A DNA stretch of 64,000 nucleotides from Terriglobia bacterium (GTDB taxonomy: Bacteria > Acidobacteriota > Terriglobia > Bryobacterales > Bryobacteraceae). The notes beneath the pieces are model-generated. The model made no database searches and had not been told where the DNA came from. It saw only the letters and a program-made list of their open reading frames with translations. Shown piece by piece: positions 1-8,047 of the stretch. The position numbers and the translations under genes are program-made. The DNA is taken from assembly GCA_020073615.1 (NCBI GenBank), contig JAIQEX010000015.1, positions 1 to 64,000 of the forward strand, given 5' to 3'. Each line of letters begins with the position of its first letter. The first letter of the stretch is position 1.

Positions 1-126
1 ACCGGGCTTGCTGCATTTGATCCTACGTTCGGACAGGGAGCCGCGGCGCATGGGCTTGGCATCGGCCAAATCAGTGGCGAGTTGGTGGACGCGGGGCGGA
101 ACAGCGGGTGGGGCAGAAATGGCCAT
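1..126 (-). CDS. DUF6788-like small protein, N-terminal part (cut by window edge)
   Basis: Reading the minus strand from an ATG at 126 gives 42 codons that run off the window start. The N-terminus is proline- and alanine-rich, followed by MRRGSLSERRIKCSKPG at residues 26-42. That arginine-rich stretch leading into a Cys-Ser-Lys-Pro-Gly turn resembles the opening of DUF6788 proteins, in which further Cys residues follow. The function of that family is unknown to me. A 9-bp inverted repeat sits directly upstream of the start. The identification rests on a short motif and no C-terminal part is available. Confidence 0.5.
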   Translation of the reverse strand, partial: MAISAPPAVPPRVHQLATDLADAKPMRRGSLSERRIKCSKPG

Positions 127-134
127 GGTTCTAT

Positions 135-157
135 CTTACGGCATATGCTGCCGTAAG
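135..157. promoter_or_regulatory. inverted repeat upstream of the DUF6788-like gene
   Basis: CTTACGGCA (135-143) and TGCCGTAAG (149-157) are perfect 9-bp inverted arms around a 5-bp spacer, ending 9 bp before the start codon at 126. It could be an operator or a hairpin in the leader. A tract of A residues follows on the plus side (166-171), so a weak terminator is also possible. Confidence 0.4.
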
Positions 158-228
158 AACAGGCAAAAAAACTAACGCACCCACAAAGGCCCCATTCTGC
201 TGACGTACGCCCAATTCCAAACGCGAAT

Positions 229-257
229 TTGACTTTCCCGGCGCGTCTGGTTATACT
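229..257 (+). promoter_or_regulatory. sigma-70-type promoter for the dksA-like gene
   Basis: TTGACT at 229-234 and TATACT at 252-257 are separated by exactly 17 bp. Transcription would start near 264, leaving a leader of about 108 nt before the ATG at 372. Confidence 0.7.
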
Positions 258-371
258 CTTCACTCCGCCGCATTGATCCCTCCCCCCCGGAGCCTGCAAC
301 CTTTGGCGTAGGATTTGCGTCCTATCAATCTGGCCGGTGCGGCCGGCAGTCTTCGAGAAACGGCGAATTTT

Positions 372-770
372 ATGAAAAACGGACCCAAGCCCAAACTCGC
401 TTCGTACCGCAAGATGCTCGAGAGCAAGGCGGAGGAAGTCCGGCGCAGCATGTCCGCCCAGAAGGCGGCGCAGGTGGTGGCCCGGCTGGATGTCCCTTCC
501 GACGAAGGCGACCTCAGCCAGCAGCATCACGAAGAGTGGATCTTTTTGAACCGCAACACCCTCGACATGAAGTTGCTGCGCCAGATTTCCGATGCGCTGC
601 ATCGCATGGATCAGGACACCTACGGGATCTGCATGGAGTGCGAAGAGCCGATCTCGGCCAAGCGCCTGGAGGCGGTGCCGTGGGCCCGCTACTGCATAAG
701 CTGCCAGGAACGGATTGCGGCGCGCATCGCCGACGGCGAGATGGTGGAGTACCAGGAAGCCGATCGATGA
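372..770 (+). CDS. DksA/TraR-type C4 zinc-finger protein
   Basis: A 132-residue protein of the DksA/TraR family, whose members bind the RNA polymerase secondary channel and adjust transcription with or without ppGpp. The N-terminal half is predicted helical and charged, as in the DksA coiled coil. The C-terminal half holds the four-cysteine zinc finger, with a CMEC pair followed by a CISC pair and the typical spacing of about 17 residues between them. A TTG at 315 would extend the frame by 19 residues, but the ATG at 372 starts the conserved part. The stop overlaps the next start (ATGA), so the two genes are translationally coupled. Family certain; exact role in transcription control inferred. 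Confidence 0.85.
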   Translation: MKNGPKPKLASYRKMLESKAEEVRRSMSAQKAAQVVARLDVPSDEGDLSQQHHEEWIFLNRNTLDMKLLRQISDALHRMDQDTYGICMECEEPISAKRLEAVPWARYCISCQERIAARIADGEMVEYQEADR

Positions 771-1069
771 CGCTGGCGGACTTACGCAAGCTGGCGATCC
801 GCAAACAACTCAAAATCCACTTTCGGCTGGCCAACGGCATGGAGTGCGTGGTGAATGAGCACGGGGTGGCGCAGGTGCCGGAGTGGCGGGGCATTCCCGA
901 TTTCAACCTGGAAGAGGAACTGGCTTCGGCCGCGGAGTTTCTGCTGGAACCGGCAGGCGCGACCGATCCGAAACACCCGGTGAAGCCGCGGACCGTGGCG
1001 CGCGGGGAACTGGCCGCGCTCACCACGGTTGGTGCGGCGGCGGCGGGCGCCGAGCACGAGGAAGAGTAG
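767..1069 (+). CDS. hypothetical protein coupled to the dksA-like gene
   Basis: A 100-residue soluble protein with no motif I recognise. It starts with an ATG that overlaps the stop of the zinc-finger gene by 4 bp, and its codon use matches the neighbours, which supports a real gene. The first half (residues 1-60) looks like a small alpha/beta domain with a lysine-rich start; the last 40 residues are low-complexity and end in an acidic tail. The overlap suggests co-production with the DksA-like protein. Function unknown. Confidence 0.7.
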   Translation: MTLADLRKLAIRKQLKIHFRLANGMECVVNEHGVAQVPEWRGIPDFNLEEELASAAEFLLEPAGATDPKHPVKPRTVARGELAALTTVGAAAAGAEHEEE

Positions 1070-1196
1070 CGCGGGCTGCGGTAGTCAAAGCTCGCTGAAT
1101 GGCAGAGCCGCGACCTGCGGCGCCAAAGGCAGCCGGACTTCTCCCGGATGGATGACAAACCCCTGTCCGGCCTTCTCGCCGAATCCGCGCCGCCCT

Positions 1197-4100
1197 TCAC
1201 CCCCGCAGCGAACCGCGCAGCTCCTCCGCCACCGTATGCCGTGGCGGGATTCGGTAAAGGCTCAAGATCAGGTCGAACACCGTATCGAAATACGTCTCAA
1301 CCTTCCGGAAGTCCGCATACACGCGCCCTTGCAGCAGGGTCGGCAAGGCCGTCTCCTCCGTACCTTCCAGCAGTACGGGTAACACCGTTTCTTTGCCTGC
1401 CTCCGTTCCAATCATCCGCTTACCGATCAGGTCGCCTTCGGCAGCCACAACGTAGCCACTCATCGGATCGTTATTCTCATACTTCGTCCGATAGAGAGGC
1501 GTCCCTACCACGATGACACGGTCGCATTTCCCAACCCGCTCAACGAACCTGGGAATGCTGGCGCCGATGCGCCGGTTCTCCCATCGATCCAGCACAACGG
1601 TGATTCCCGCCTTGAGCAAATCCGCCGCCAGGCTGTGCTCCACCCAGCGTTCCTGCTCCGCGCTGCCCGACGCATAGCTGATGAAGCACTCGGGTGCAGC
1701 GATCTTCTGTTCCGTAATATAAGAATTCCAGCGGAAGACCGCCTGCTCGAAACGCGAACGCTGATCCGCCGCCCGCCGCTGAGCTTCCACATCGGCGGCT
1801 TGTTTCCGGGTGAGTTGAATCGGCCGATCTGCCTTGGGCAGCGTGACCTTTTCGCCGCACCTCGCACAGAAGGCGAAGTCGGCCCCTGCCGCCACCTGTT
1901 CGCGCACCACCGCGCGATTTAACTGGTGGCCCTTGGAACAGACCACCGGTTCGTAGCGCTCGACGGTCAGGTTCCGGCGGGCCAGGAAGCTCTCAAACAG
2001 GCTCTGGAAAAGCGTCCGAATCGGCGCGCCGACATCCGTGCCGTAATTAAGGACGAACTGAAGTTCTCCCTCCCGCTCCCCTTCCTGCCGGAACCCGCAC
2101 ACCAATCGATTTCCCACCTCGTAGCGGGCCTGGTTCTTCCACTGACTGGTGCGCGTGAACGTGTGCGTGTAACCCAGAAGCACCACCAGCGACGCATATA
2201 CGTTTTCTACCGGCCCGGTCACCGTGTAGGCCACTCCATCTTCGAGCGGCTTCCCCTCGTCAATTGCGGGCCTCTTCAGATTGATGAGCTCGGGAAACAC
2301 CAGGTAGGTCTGCGAAGTCAGCGGGTCGGTCTCACGAAAGCACACATTGTGTTCCAGGAACAGGGCTGCGGCCGAGTCCAGCAGGACGTCCCGCTCATCG
2401 GGAAACAGCTTTGCCAGTTCCGGAAACTGATATTCGCCGGCCAGAAGCCGCTGCTCCTCAAGCGAGCCGAGCCCCTTCTGCTGTCGCCGCGCTTCCAGCA
2501 CGAAAGACGCCGCCAGGTTGTTCAGCAGTTCAGGAGCGAGCAGAACGCGCACTTCCCCTTGTGACGTCTTCAATTTCGTTGCATAGCCGTGATTGGCAAG
2601 GTGTCCGACGGCCGTCAGCATCTCGGCGTCGCTGAATTTCCATTTGCGGTCCGTTTTCTGGAGACGCGCGCGCAATTCCGCGGGAGTGAGAATCACCTTC
2701 CTGCGCCGGCGGCTTTCTTTCAACTCGAGAACGTGGTCCTTGACCCGCTTGAACGTTTCCGTCGTGACCGTCGCCGGCTTCCGGTCCCAGGGAATCAGTG
2801 CTTGCGTCCGCCGCATCAGTTCTTCCACGCCGTCCCCGCTGAGAGCGCTGGTGCGGACGTAGCCGCTCACACCGCGCTGCCGGCAGAATGCCTCGATCTC
2901 CTCGGTTGTTAGTCGAGCGGTGCCCCGGTCCGCCCGTGCCGCCACCAGGACCTTGGGGCAGGCCTGTTGGCTGTCCTGAGGAGCCAATCCTCCTCTCAGT
3001 TGCTTCAGCCAGAACTCCACTCCATGCAGCGGATCGTCGTCCCGGGTGGCATCGAACAGCACCAGTGCCAGGTCCGCATCGTCCAGAAACAGCGCGTGGA
3101 TCAGTCGATAATCGGGCTGCCCTGCCAAGTCCCACAAAATGGCCTCGCATTGCGCGCCGTCGGCTCTTGTCTTGCGTAACTGGTCGAGCAGCCAGAATTG
3201 CTGGCCATGCGAAGAGGCGTGTTCCTTAAACGCGCCGTGGGCCAGCCGCCAGCCGAGCCCGGTCTTGCCGACGCCCGAATCACCCACCAGCACGATCTTG
3301 GCGCTCGTGTAGGTGACCGGCGGCGCGACACTTTCACCGAGCAGGATCGCGGGGTCGAGCTCCCAGATGTGGATGATGCGATCCCGGGGGCCTTCTCTTG
3401 GCGTCCCTGGATCGGAACCAACCGTAGCGAGTAAGGGCAAATGAGGATGAAATGCGAGCCCGGCAGTCACCCATCGTCCAGCGGGCTCCGAAATCACCGC
3501 CACGCAGGCTCCGCCATCCGCAGTCCAGATGCGAATCGTATCATCAACGCTTTTCGTTGCAAGGAATCGGTATACCAATGAGTACCCGACGCAAATCACT
3601 GTGCCTGTGTGGCCTTCGAGCGCTTGCCTGAGTTGACCCGAGTCGGCGTCCCACATGTAAACCGTCCCGTTTATATTCGCCCCGGAGAGAATGTGGCTAC
3701 ACGGATCGAACGCGACGCTAAAGACAAAGCCGGTCGTACGCAGGGTGTGCAGCAATCGGCCGTCGGTCGGGTCCCACAGGTTGATCGTGCGGTCCTGACT
3801 CGCACTTGCGAGTGTGCGGCCCGCGGGATCAAAAGCAACGCTGAAAACTGCGCCGTTGTGCCCTTCCAGAGCGCGGATTAGTCGTCCGCTGCTTACGTCC
3901 CACAGCTTCACTGTGCCGTCGTAACTCCCAATGGCAAGCGTGCCGCCTGTCGGTTCAAAGGCGACACTCGAAACTTTACCTTTGTGATCTAGGGTGCGAA
4001 GCAACCGACCGTCGTTGGTCTCCCAAAGCTGGACGGCACCAGGACTCCCGCTGGCCAGCATGCGGCCTCCCGGATCAAATGCGACAGCCCAGAAATGGTT

Positions 4101-4334
4101 CTTGTCCTTATCAGTCGCAAGCGTGCGCAGACACTCGCCAGCCTCGGCATCCCATAGGCGGATCGTGCCGTCTTGCGACGGAGACGCCAGAACATGCCCG
4201 TCTGGCGACCACGCAATCCCGCCGATCGCGGCCGTGTGCCCCCTCAAAGTGCGGACGAGCTTGACGCCGGCCGGGAGTTTCAACGGAGCGGGTGAACGCG
4301 GCTCACCCCTACCTTTACTCTTTTGCCTGGACAC
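1197..4334 (-). CDS. WD40 - Roc-type GTPase - COR - zinc ribbon - TIR/SEFIR multidomain protein
   Basis: A 1045-residue protein with four readable parts. Residues 26-328 carry seven WD repeats (RLWD, QLWE, KLWD, NLWD, YMWD, RIWT, HIWE), enough for a full beta-propeller. Residues 345-515 form a Ras-like GTPase: P-loop GDSGVGKT at 351-358, switch-II WDLAGQ at 401-406, a degenerate G4 motif (ARADR at 466-470 instead of NKxD) and TSAL at 495-498. Residues 545-790 resemble a COR domain, followed by a zinc ribbon (C799, H803, C823, C826). Residues 881-1030 are a TIR/SEFIR-like domain (CFISYAS, VVLDRW, VIVVGTPLY). The GTG start is the first candidate after an in-frame stop. This is the layout of a sensor-switch-effector protein; a role in immunity or regulated death is inferred. 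A CopG-type antitoxin gene lies 54 bp upstream on the same strand. Confidence 0.85.
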   Translation of the reverse strand: MSRQKSKGRGEPRSPAPLKLPAGVKLVRTLRGHTAAIGGIAWSPDGHVLASPSQDGTIRLWDAEAGECLRTLATDKDKNHFWAVAFDPGGRMLASGSPGAVQLWETNDGRLLRTLDHKGKVSSVAFEPTGGTLAIGSYDGTVKLWDVSSGRLIRALEGHNGAVFSVAFDPAGRTLASASQDRTINLWDPTDGRLLHTLRTTGFVFSVAFDPCSHILSGANINGTVYMWDADSGQLRQALEGHTGTVICVGYSLVYRFLATKSVDDTIRIWTADGGACVAVISEPAGRWVTAGLAFHPHLPLLATVGSDPGTPREGPRDRIIHIWELDPAILLGESVAPPVTYTSAKIVLVGDSGVGKTGLGWRLAHGAFKEHASSHGQQFWLLDQLRKTRADGAQCEAILWDLAGQPDYRLIHALFLDDADLALVLFDATRDDDPLHGVEFWLKQLRGGLAPQDSQQACPKVLVAARADRGTARLTTEEIEAFCRQRGVSGYVRTSALSGDGVEELMRRTQALIPWDRKPATVTTETFKRVKDHVLELKESRRRRKVILTPAELRARLQKTDRKWKFSDAEMLTAVGHLANHGYATKLKTSQGEVRVLLAPELLNNLAASFVLEARRQQKGLGSLEEQRLLAGEYQFPELAKLFPDERDVLLDSAAALFLEHNVCFRETDPLTSQTYLVFPELINLKRPAIDEGKPLEDGVAYTVTGPVENVYASLVVLLGYTHTFTRTSQWKNQARYEVGNRLVCGFRQEGEREGELQFVLNYGTDVGAPIRTLFQSLFESFLARRNLTVERYEPVVCSKGHQLNRAVVREQVAAGADFAFCARCGEKVTLPKADRPIQLTRKQAADVEAQRRAADQRSRFEQAVFRWNSYITEQKIAAPECFISYASGSAEQERWVEHSLAADLLKAGITVVLDRWENRRIGASIPRFVERVGKCDRVIVVGTPLYRTKYENNDPMSGYVVAAEGDLIGKRMIGTEAGKETVLPVLLEGTEETALPTLLQGRVYADFRKVETYFDTVFDLILSLYRIPPRHTVAEELRGSLRG

Positions 4335-4388
4335 TGAATTATTTCTTCATATATAGCCAGACGCACGCGCGCCCTGCCTTCGGTGGCA

Positions 4389-4616
4389 TCACGTTCGCGA
4401 GAAGCCCCTGCGCTTCGAAAGATCTGCCGGCCCCGCCACGGCGCCCGCCAGCCGGAGAAAGGAACGCTTATCCGTCCGCCGGGCCCTTTCCAACTGCTCT
4501 CGAACAATCCGGCCCTGCGGCACACCCGTTCTCTTGGATGTCGCATCCAGCCAAGCGGCGAGGTCCTCCGGCAAGCGAACTGTGAGTGTACGATGCAACT
4601 GGTGGGAGTCTAACAC
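4389..4616 (-). CDS. CopG/RHH-type antitoxin without a partner toxin
   Basis: About 75 residues with a ribbon-helix-helix core (TLTVRLPEDLAAWLDATSK, then GVPQGRIVREQLERAR) and the tail SFLRLAGAVAGPADLSKRRG, which I know from antitoxins that normally precede a PIN-domain toxin. No PIN gene follows; the next gene on the strand is the WD40-GTPase-TIR protein. The start is uncertain: GTG at 4616 or TTG at 4598, neither with a clear ribosome-binding site. It probably represses its own promoter. It is either an orphan or is now paired with the large downstream gene. Confidence 0.65.
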   Translation of the reverse strand: MLDSHQLHRTLTVRLPEDLAAWLDATSKRTGVPQGRIVREQLERARRTDKRSFLRLAGAVAGPADLSKRRGFSRT

Positions 4617-4632
4617 AATCAAACTTGAAGCT

Positions 4633-4647
4633 ACAGCAGACTGCTGT
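4633..4647. promoter_or_regulatory. palindrome between the antitoxin gene and exbD
   Basis: ACAGCAG and CTGCTGT flank one base, giving 7-bp perfect arms, 17 bp upstream of the antitoxin start and 61 bp upstream of exbD. RHH antitoxins bind such short repeats, so it is a candidate operator. Confidence 0.4.
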
Positions 4648-4708
4648 CGGAGCAGCATCAGAAACCTCTGCACCCATTCCGGTGTCAAAAATGGTGAAAG
4701 GTTCAGAT

Positions 4709-5131
4709 ATGGCAATTCCGCTCGGTGGCGCCGGTGGATCAAGAGCAGAGATCAACATGACGCCGATGATCGATATTCTGTTGGTGCTGATTATCATCTT
4801 CATGGTCATCACGCCCCTTACACCCAGGGGGCTCGGCGCCTTGCTGCCTCAAACGCCGGCACCGGATGCGCATCCGCCGTCGACTCCAGGGGACGTCGTC
4901 ATCACCGTGGAGGGTGACGGAACCGTCCACCTCAACGCCGAGCGGGTCGATCTGGCGCGGCTCCACGAACGGCTGGTGCGCCTTTTCGAAACACGCGGCA
5001 ATAGCGTGGTCTTCGTACTCGGGGGAAAGGATCTCTACTTTCGTCAAATCGCCGAGGTGATCGACATCGCCAAGGGTGCGGGTATCGACCGGATCGGCTT
5101 GATGACGCAACAGCCGCCCCGGCCTCTCTAA
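4709..5131 (+). CDS. exbD: ExbD/TolR-type proton-channel subunit
   Basis: A 140-residue inner-membrane protein of the ExbD/TolR family, which works with ExbB/TolQ to power TonB- or Tol-dependent processes. Residues 13-37 carry the signature NMTPMIDILLVLIIIFMV, with the conserved Asp in the single membrane helix; the rest is the periplasmic domain. The start is set by GAAAGG 7 bp before the ATG at 4709; an ATG at 4691 is in frame but lacks such a site. No exbB or tonB is adjacent. The TonB gene at 57 kb and the Oar-like receptor at 25-28 kb are possible partners. Confidence 0.85.
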   Translation: MAIPLGGAGGSRAEINMTPMIDILLVLIIIFMVITPLTPRGLGALLPQTPAPDAHPPSTPGDVVITVEGDGTVHLNAERVDLARLHERLVRLFETRGNSVVFVLGGKDLYFRQIAEVIDIAKGAGIDRIGLMTQQPPRPL

Positions 5132-5250
5132 GCCGCGCCCGTTTCATCTTCGGACAGCCCGTCTCGCCAGCGGACACCCGCATCCGGAATGGCGCCCGAA
5201 AACACGCGCTTTGCGGGCGGCATAGCGCGGGATGAGTCAAATTCCAATCT

Positions 5251-5432
5251 CAACGCAGAGACGCGCGGAGGAACGGAGGCCGCGCGGAGCAAAGAGAATT
5301 CGCTCGGCGCTCTCCTCTCCGCCTCAGCGTCCAATCTCGAATTCCAGGAATGCACTTGCCCGGCATGAGCGCGCGAAGCGAGCGGAGGTCACGGAGAAGG
5401 CGGCTCTTTTCCGGTCTTCTCCGCGTGATCTC
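5251..5432. repeat. degenerate inverted repeats in a gene-free stretch
   Basis: The 368 bp between exbD and the cyclophilin gene hold no convincing gene. Two imperfect stem-loops made of GC-rich purine/pyrimidine tracts are visible. One pairs CGCAGAGACGCGCGGAG (5254-5270) with CTCTCCGCCTCAGCG (5315-5329). The other pairs the tract at 5384-5399 with that at 5416-5432. Such CGGAG/CTCCG repeats recur between genes in several environmental phyla. The larger one could also end transcription from either side. Confidence 0.4.
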
Positions 5433-5499
5433 CGCGCCCTCCGCGGCTCCGCGTCGAGTGGAGTGCCCGGAGTGCTGGTCGGTCTGAGGTACAGCCTCG

Positions 5500-6144
5500 T
5501 TAGTCCTTGGGCTTTTTGACCTTCTGCGCGGGCTCCGGTCCCACGCGCTCGATGGTGACGCCGATCAGCTTGACGGGCTCCACCGGCCGGTCGCCGTGCA
5601 CCGGAGCGCGGCCGATTTTAGTGGCCACATCCTGCCCCAGCACCACTTGGCCGAAGATCGTGTACTTCCCGTCCCACGAGGGCATGGGAATCTCCGTGAT
5701 GAAGAACTGGCAGCCGCCGGAATCTGGTGCGCCGGTGTTGGCCATGGCCAGCTTTCCCGAGCGGTCGAACTTCAGCCCGGGGAGGAACTCGTCGCGGATG
5801 GTGACGCCGCAAGGGTACGAGCCGGTGCCGGAGGGGTCGCCGCTCTGAATCATGATATCGGGCAACACGCGGTGAAAGGTGATGTCGTCGAAGCGCGGCC
5901 GGCTCACCATGGTGCCGGTCTTGGGATCTCGCCACGCTTTCGTACCCTTGGCCAGCGCCGCGAAATTGTCCACCGTGGTGCGCACGTCCTTCTCGAGCAG
6001 GCGGGCGATGATCGTGCCCATGGAAGTGTGGAAGATGGCGTAGAGGCCGTTGGGCACTTTGGCGGCCGCGGCCTCACCGCCCTCGCCGGGAGCTTGTCCC
6101 CAGGCACAGGCCGCGAGCGAAATCAGCAGGGATAGCGTTTTCAT
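5500..6144 (-). CDS. secreted cyclophilin-type peptidyl-prolyl isomerase
   Basis: A 214-residue cyclophilin, which speeds cis-trans isomerisation of proline bonds during folding. A signal peptide ends near residue 17 (LISLAACAWGQA), so it acts outside the cytoplasm. The core shows TVDNFAALAKG, the catalytic block FHRVLPDIMIQSGDP with its conserved Arg, and MANTGAPDSGGCQFFIT. A short Lys/Pro tail follows. The start has an AGGA ribosome-binding site. A second secreted cyclophilin of a more divergent type is encoded at 8048-8785. Confidence 0.9.
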   Translation of the reverse strand: MKTLSLLISLAACAWGQAPGEGGEAAAAKVPNGLYAIFHTSMGTIIARLLEKDVRTTVDNFAALAKGTKAWRDPKTGTMVSRPRFDDITFHRVLPDIMIQSGDPSGTGSYPCGVTIRDEFLPGLKFDRSGKLAMANTGAPDSGGCQFFITEIPMPSWDGKYTIFGQVVLGQDVATKIGRAPVHGDRPVEPVKLIGVTIERVGPEPAQKVKKPKD

Positions 6145-6329
6145 TTCCGTCCTATTCTATCCGGATTCGCCCTCGCGCCGTGCCGCAGCGAGCCGGGGCG
6201 TGCCGCAAGGAGTACCTGTGATTCCAGCCTGCCCGGGCGGTGGCTGCGGCCGTCACGCGCGCTGGCGGTAACCGGAGGATCGGCGTTAGAATCGGTGGAA
6301 TACGCGTCAACGGCAAGAGGTGGAGTGAC

Positions 6330-7988
6330 TTGCATCTGCGAACCTGTATTTCCATAGCTCTGGCGTGTGCGTTCGGTCAGTATGGCGTCCGCGGCGCCGA
6401 TTCGACGCCGGTGGCAACCGCGCCGCACCTGGAGAAGCGCGGCCATGCAGAACAACTGATGGTCGACGGGAAACCGTTCTTGATTCTCGGCGGCGAGGTC
6501 TACAACAACTCCGCCAGCAGTCTGGAGTATATGAAACCGATATGGCCCCGCCTGGCGGCCATGCATCTGAATACCGTCCTGGTGCCCATCTCCTGGGCGC
6601 AGCTTGAACCGGTGGAAGGCCGATTTGACTATACCCTGGTGGACGGCCTCATCCGGGAAGCGCGCGGTCAAAACCTGCGGCTGGTGCCGCTGTGGTTCGG
6701 GAGTTGGAAGAACACGTGGTCGAGTTACGCGCCGGATTGGGTGAAGCGCGATTTCGACCGCTTCCCTCGCGTACAGCTTCGTAACGGTTCAGGGACGGAG
6801 CGGCTCTCCCCGCTCAGCCATGTGAACTGCGAAGCGGACGCGCGCGCGTTTGCGGCGCTGATGCGGCACCTCAGGGAGATAGACTCCGCGGTGCACACTG
6901 TAATCATGATGCAGGTCGAGAACGAAGTGGGCGTCATACCCGATGCCCGGGATCACTCGCCAGAGGCGAACATCGCGTACGATCGCCCGGTTCCCAGGGA
7001 GCTGATGGAGTATCTCCAGCAACACAGGGATTCGCTCGATGCTGAGTTTCACGAGAAGTGGCGGACTGCGGGGTTCAAAATATCCGGCAATTGGGAGGCC
7101 GTGTTCGGACCAGGCCTGGAGACTGAAGACCTGTTTATGGCCTGGCAGTACGCCCGGTATATCGGCAAGGTCGCCGCGGCCGGCAAGGCCGAGTACAACT
7201 TGCCCATGTTTGCCAACGCGGCGCTCATTCGTCCGGACTACGCCCCTGGACAATACAACAGTGGCGGCCCCCTGCCCCACTCGTTCGATTTCTGGAAGGC
7301 AGGCGGCCCACAACTCGACTTCCTGGCGCCTGACATTTACTTCGAGTTCAAGAAATGGTCTTCCCGGTACGATCGCCCGCGGAACCCGTTGTTTATACCC
7401 GAGGCGGCCGGCGACGCTCAGGGAGCCGCCAACGTTTTCTATGCCGTCGGGCAACATCGGTCCCTCGGTTTTTCGGTGTTTGCGATCGACGGGATGGGAA
7501 GTTCCGGTGACGGTGGCAAGGAGCTGGCAGGAAGTTATGACGTTCTGTCGCAACTTTCGGCGCTGATCCTGGAGAACCAGCCGAAAGGCCGCGTCGCCGG
7601 AGTTCTTCTGGAGGACCTGACGCCCTCTCAGAACGTGCAACTCGGCGACTACACATTGCACGTGTCCGGAGGCGGTCCGCGGCGCACCTTCCCCGGCGAA
7701 CCCGTTTCGCCCGACCCGCCGGGGCGACAGACCCCGCACGGCATCTTCATCGCGGCGGCAACGGATGAGTTCTACATGGCGGGCAGCGGCCTGACCATCA
7801 CGGTTTCGGCGGACAAACCCGGACCGCCCATGGTCGGACTCGCGACCGTCGAAGAAGGCCGTTTCGTGGATGGCCGCTGGGTTCGCGGGCGAACGCTCGC
7901 GGGCGACGACACCGGCCAGGGCAACAGCGTTTCGCTTCGCGGCGCCGCGTCCGGGATTCTACGGGTGACCGTATACCGGTATCGCTGA
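6330..7988 (+). CDS. GH35-like beta-galactosidase with DUF5597-type C-terminus
   Basis: A glycoside hydrolase of about 552 residues resembling the GH35/DUF5597 group, which removes terminal galactose from plant or microbial glycans. The N-terminus is a signal peptide. The TIM-barrel part contains MVDGKPFLILGGEVYNNSA, LVPLWFGSWKN, the probable acid/base Glu in QVENEVG and the probable nucleophile Glu in FIPEAAGD. The last 150 residues form a beta domain. I chose the TTG at 6330 because a good ribosome-binding site (AGGTGGAG) lies just upstream and it places the signal peptide at the N-terminus; the open frame extends to 6240 without such support. No transporter or regulator is adjacent. Confidence 0.75.
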   Translation: MHLRTCISIALACAFGQYGVRGADSTPVATAPHLEKRGHAEQLMVDGKPFLILGGEVYNNSASSLEYMKPIWPRLAAMHLNTVLVPISWAQLEPVEGRFDYTLVDGLIREARGQNLRLVPLWFGSWKNTWSSYAPDWVKRDFDRFPRVQLRNGSGTERLSPLSHVNCEADARAFAALMRHLREIDSAVHTVIMMQVENEVGVIPDARDHSPEANIAYDRPVPRELMEYLQQHRDSLDAEFHEKWRTAGFKISGNWEAVFGPGLETEDLFMAWQYARYIGKVAAAGKAEYNLPMFANAALIRPDYAPGQYNSGGPLPHSFDFWKAGGPQLDFLAPDIYFEFKKWSSRYDRPRNPLFIPEAAGDAQGAANVFYAVGQHRSLGFSVFAIDGMGSSGDGGKELAGSYDVLSQLSALILENQPKGRVAGVLLEDLTPSQNVQLGDYTLHVSGGGPRRTFPGEPVSPDPPGRQTPHGIFIAAATDEFYMAGSGLTITVSADKPGPPMVGLATVEEGRFVDGRWVRGRTLAGDDTGQGNSVSLRGAASGILRVTVYRYR

Positions 7989-8010
7989 GTCCGATGACCG
8001 CGCGCGAGGA

Positions 8011-8039
8011 TGCATTCCGCCCGGCGCTGCTAGTATAAT
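8011..8039 (+). promoter_or_regulatory. promoter with a near-leaderless start
   Basis: A perfect TATAAT at 8034-8039 lies 9 bp before the ATG at 8048, with a weak -35 (TGCATT, 8011-8016) 17 bp upstream. Transcription should start at about 8046, leaving almost no leader and no ribosome-binding site. Confidence 0.55.
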
Positions 8040-8047
8040 CAGGCCTG

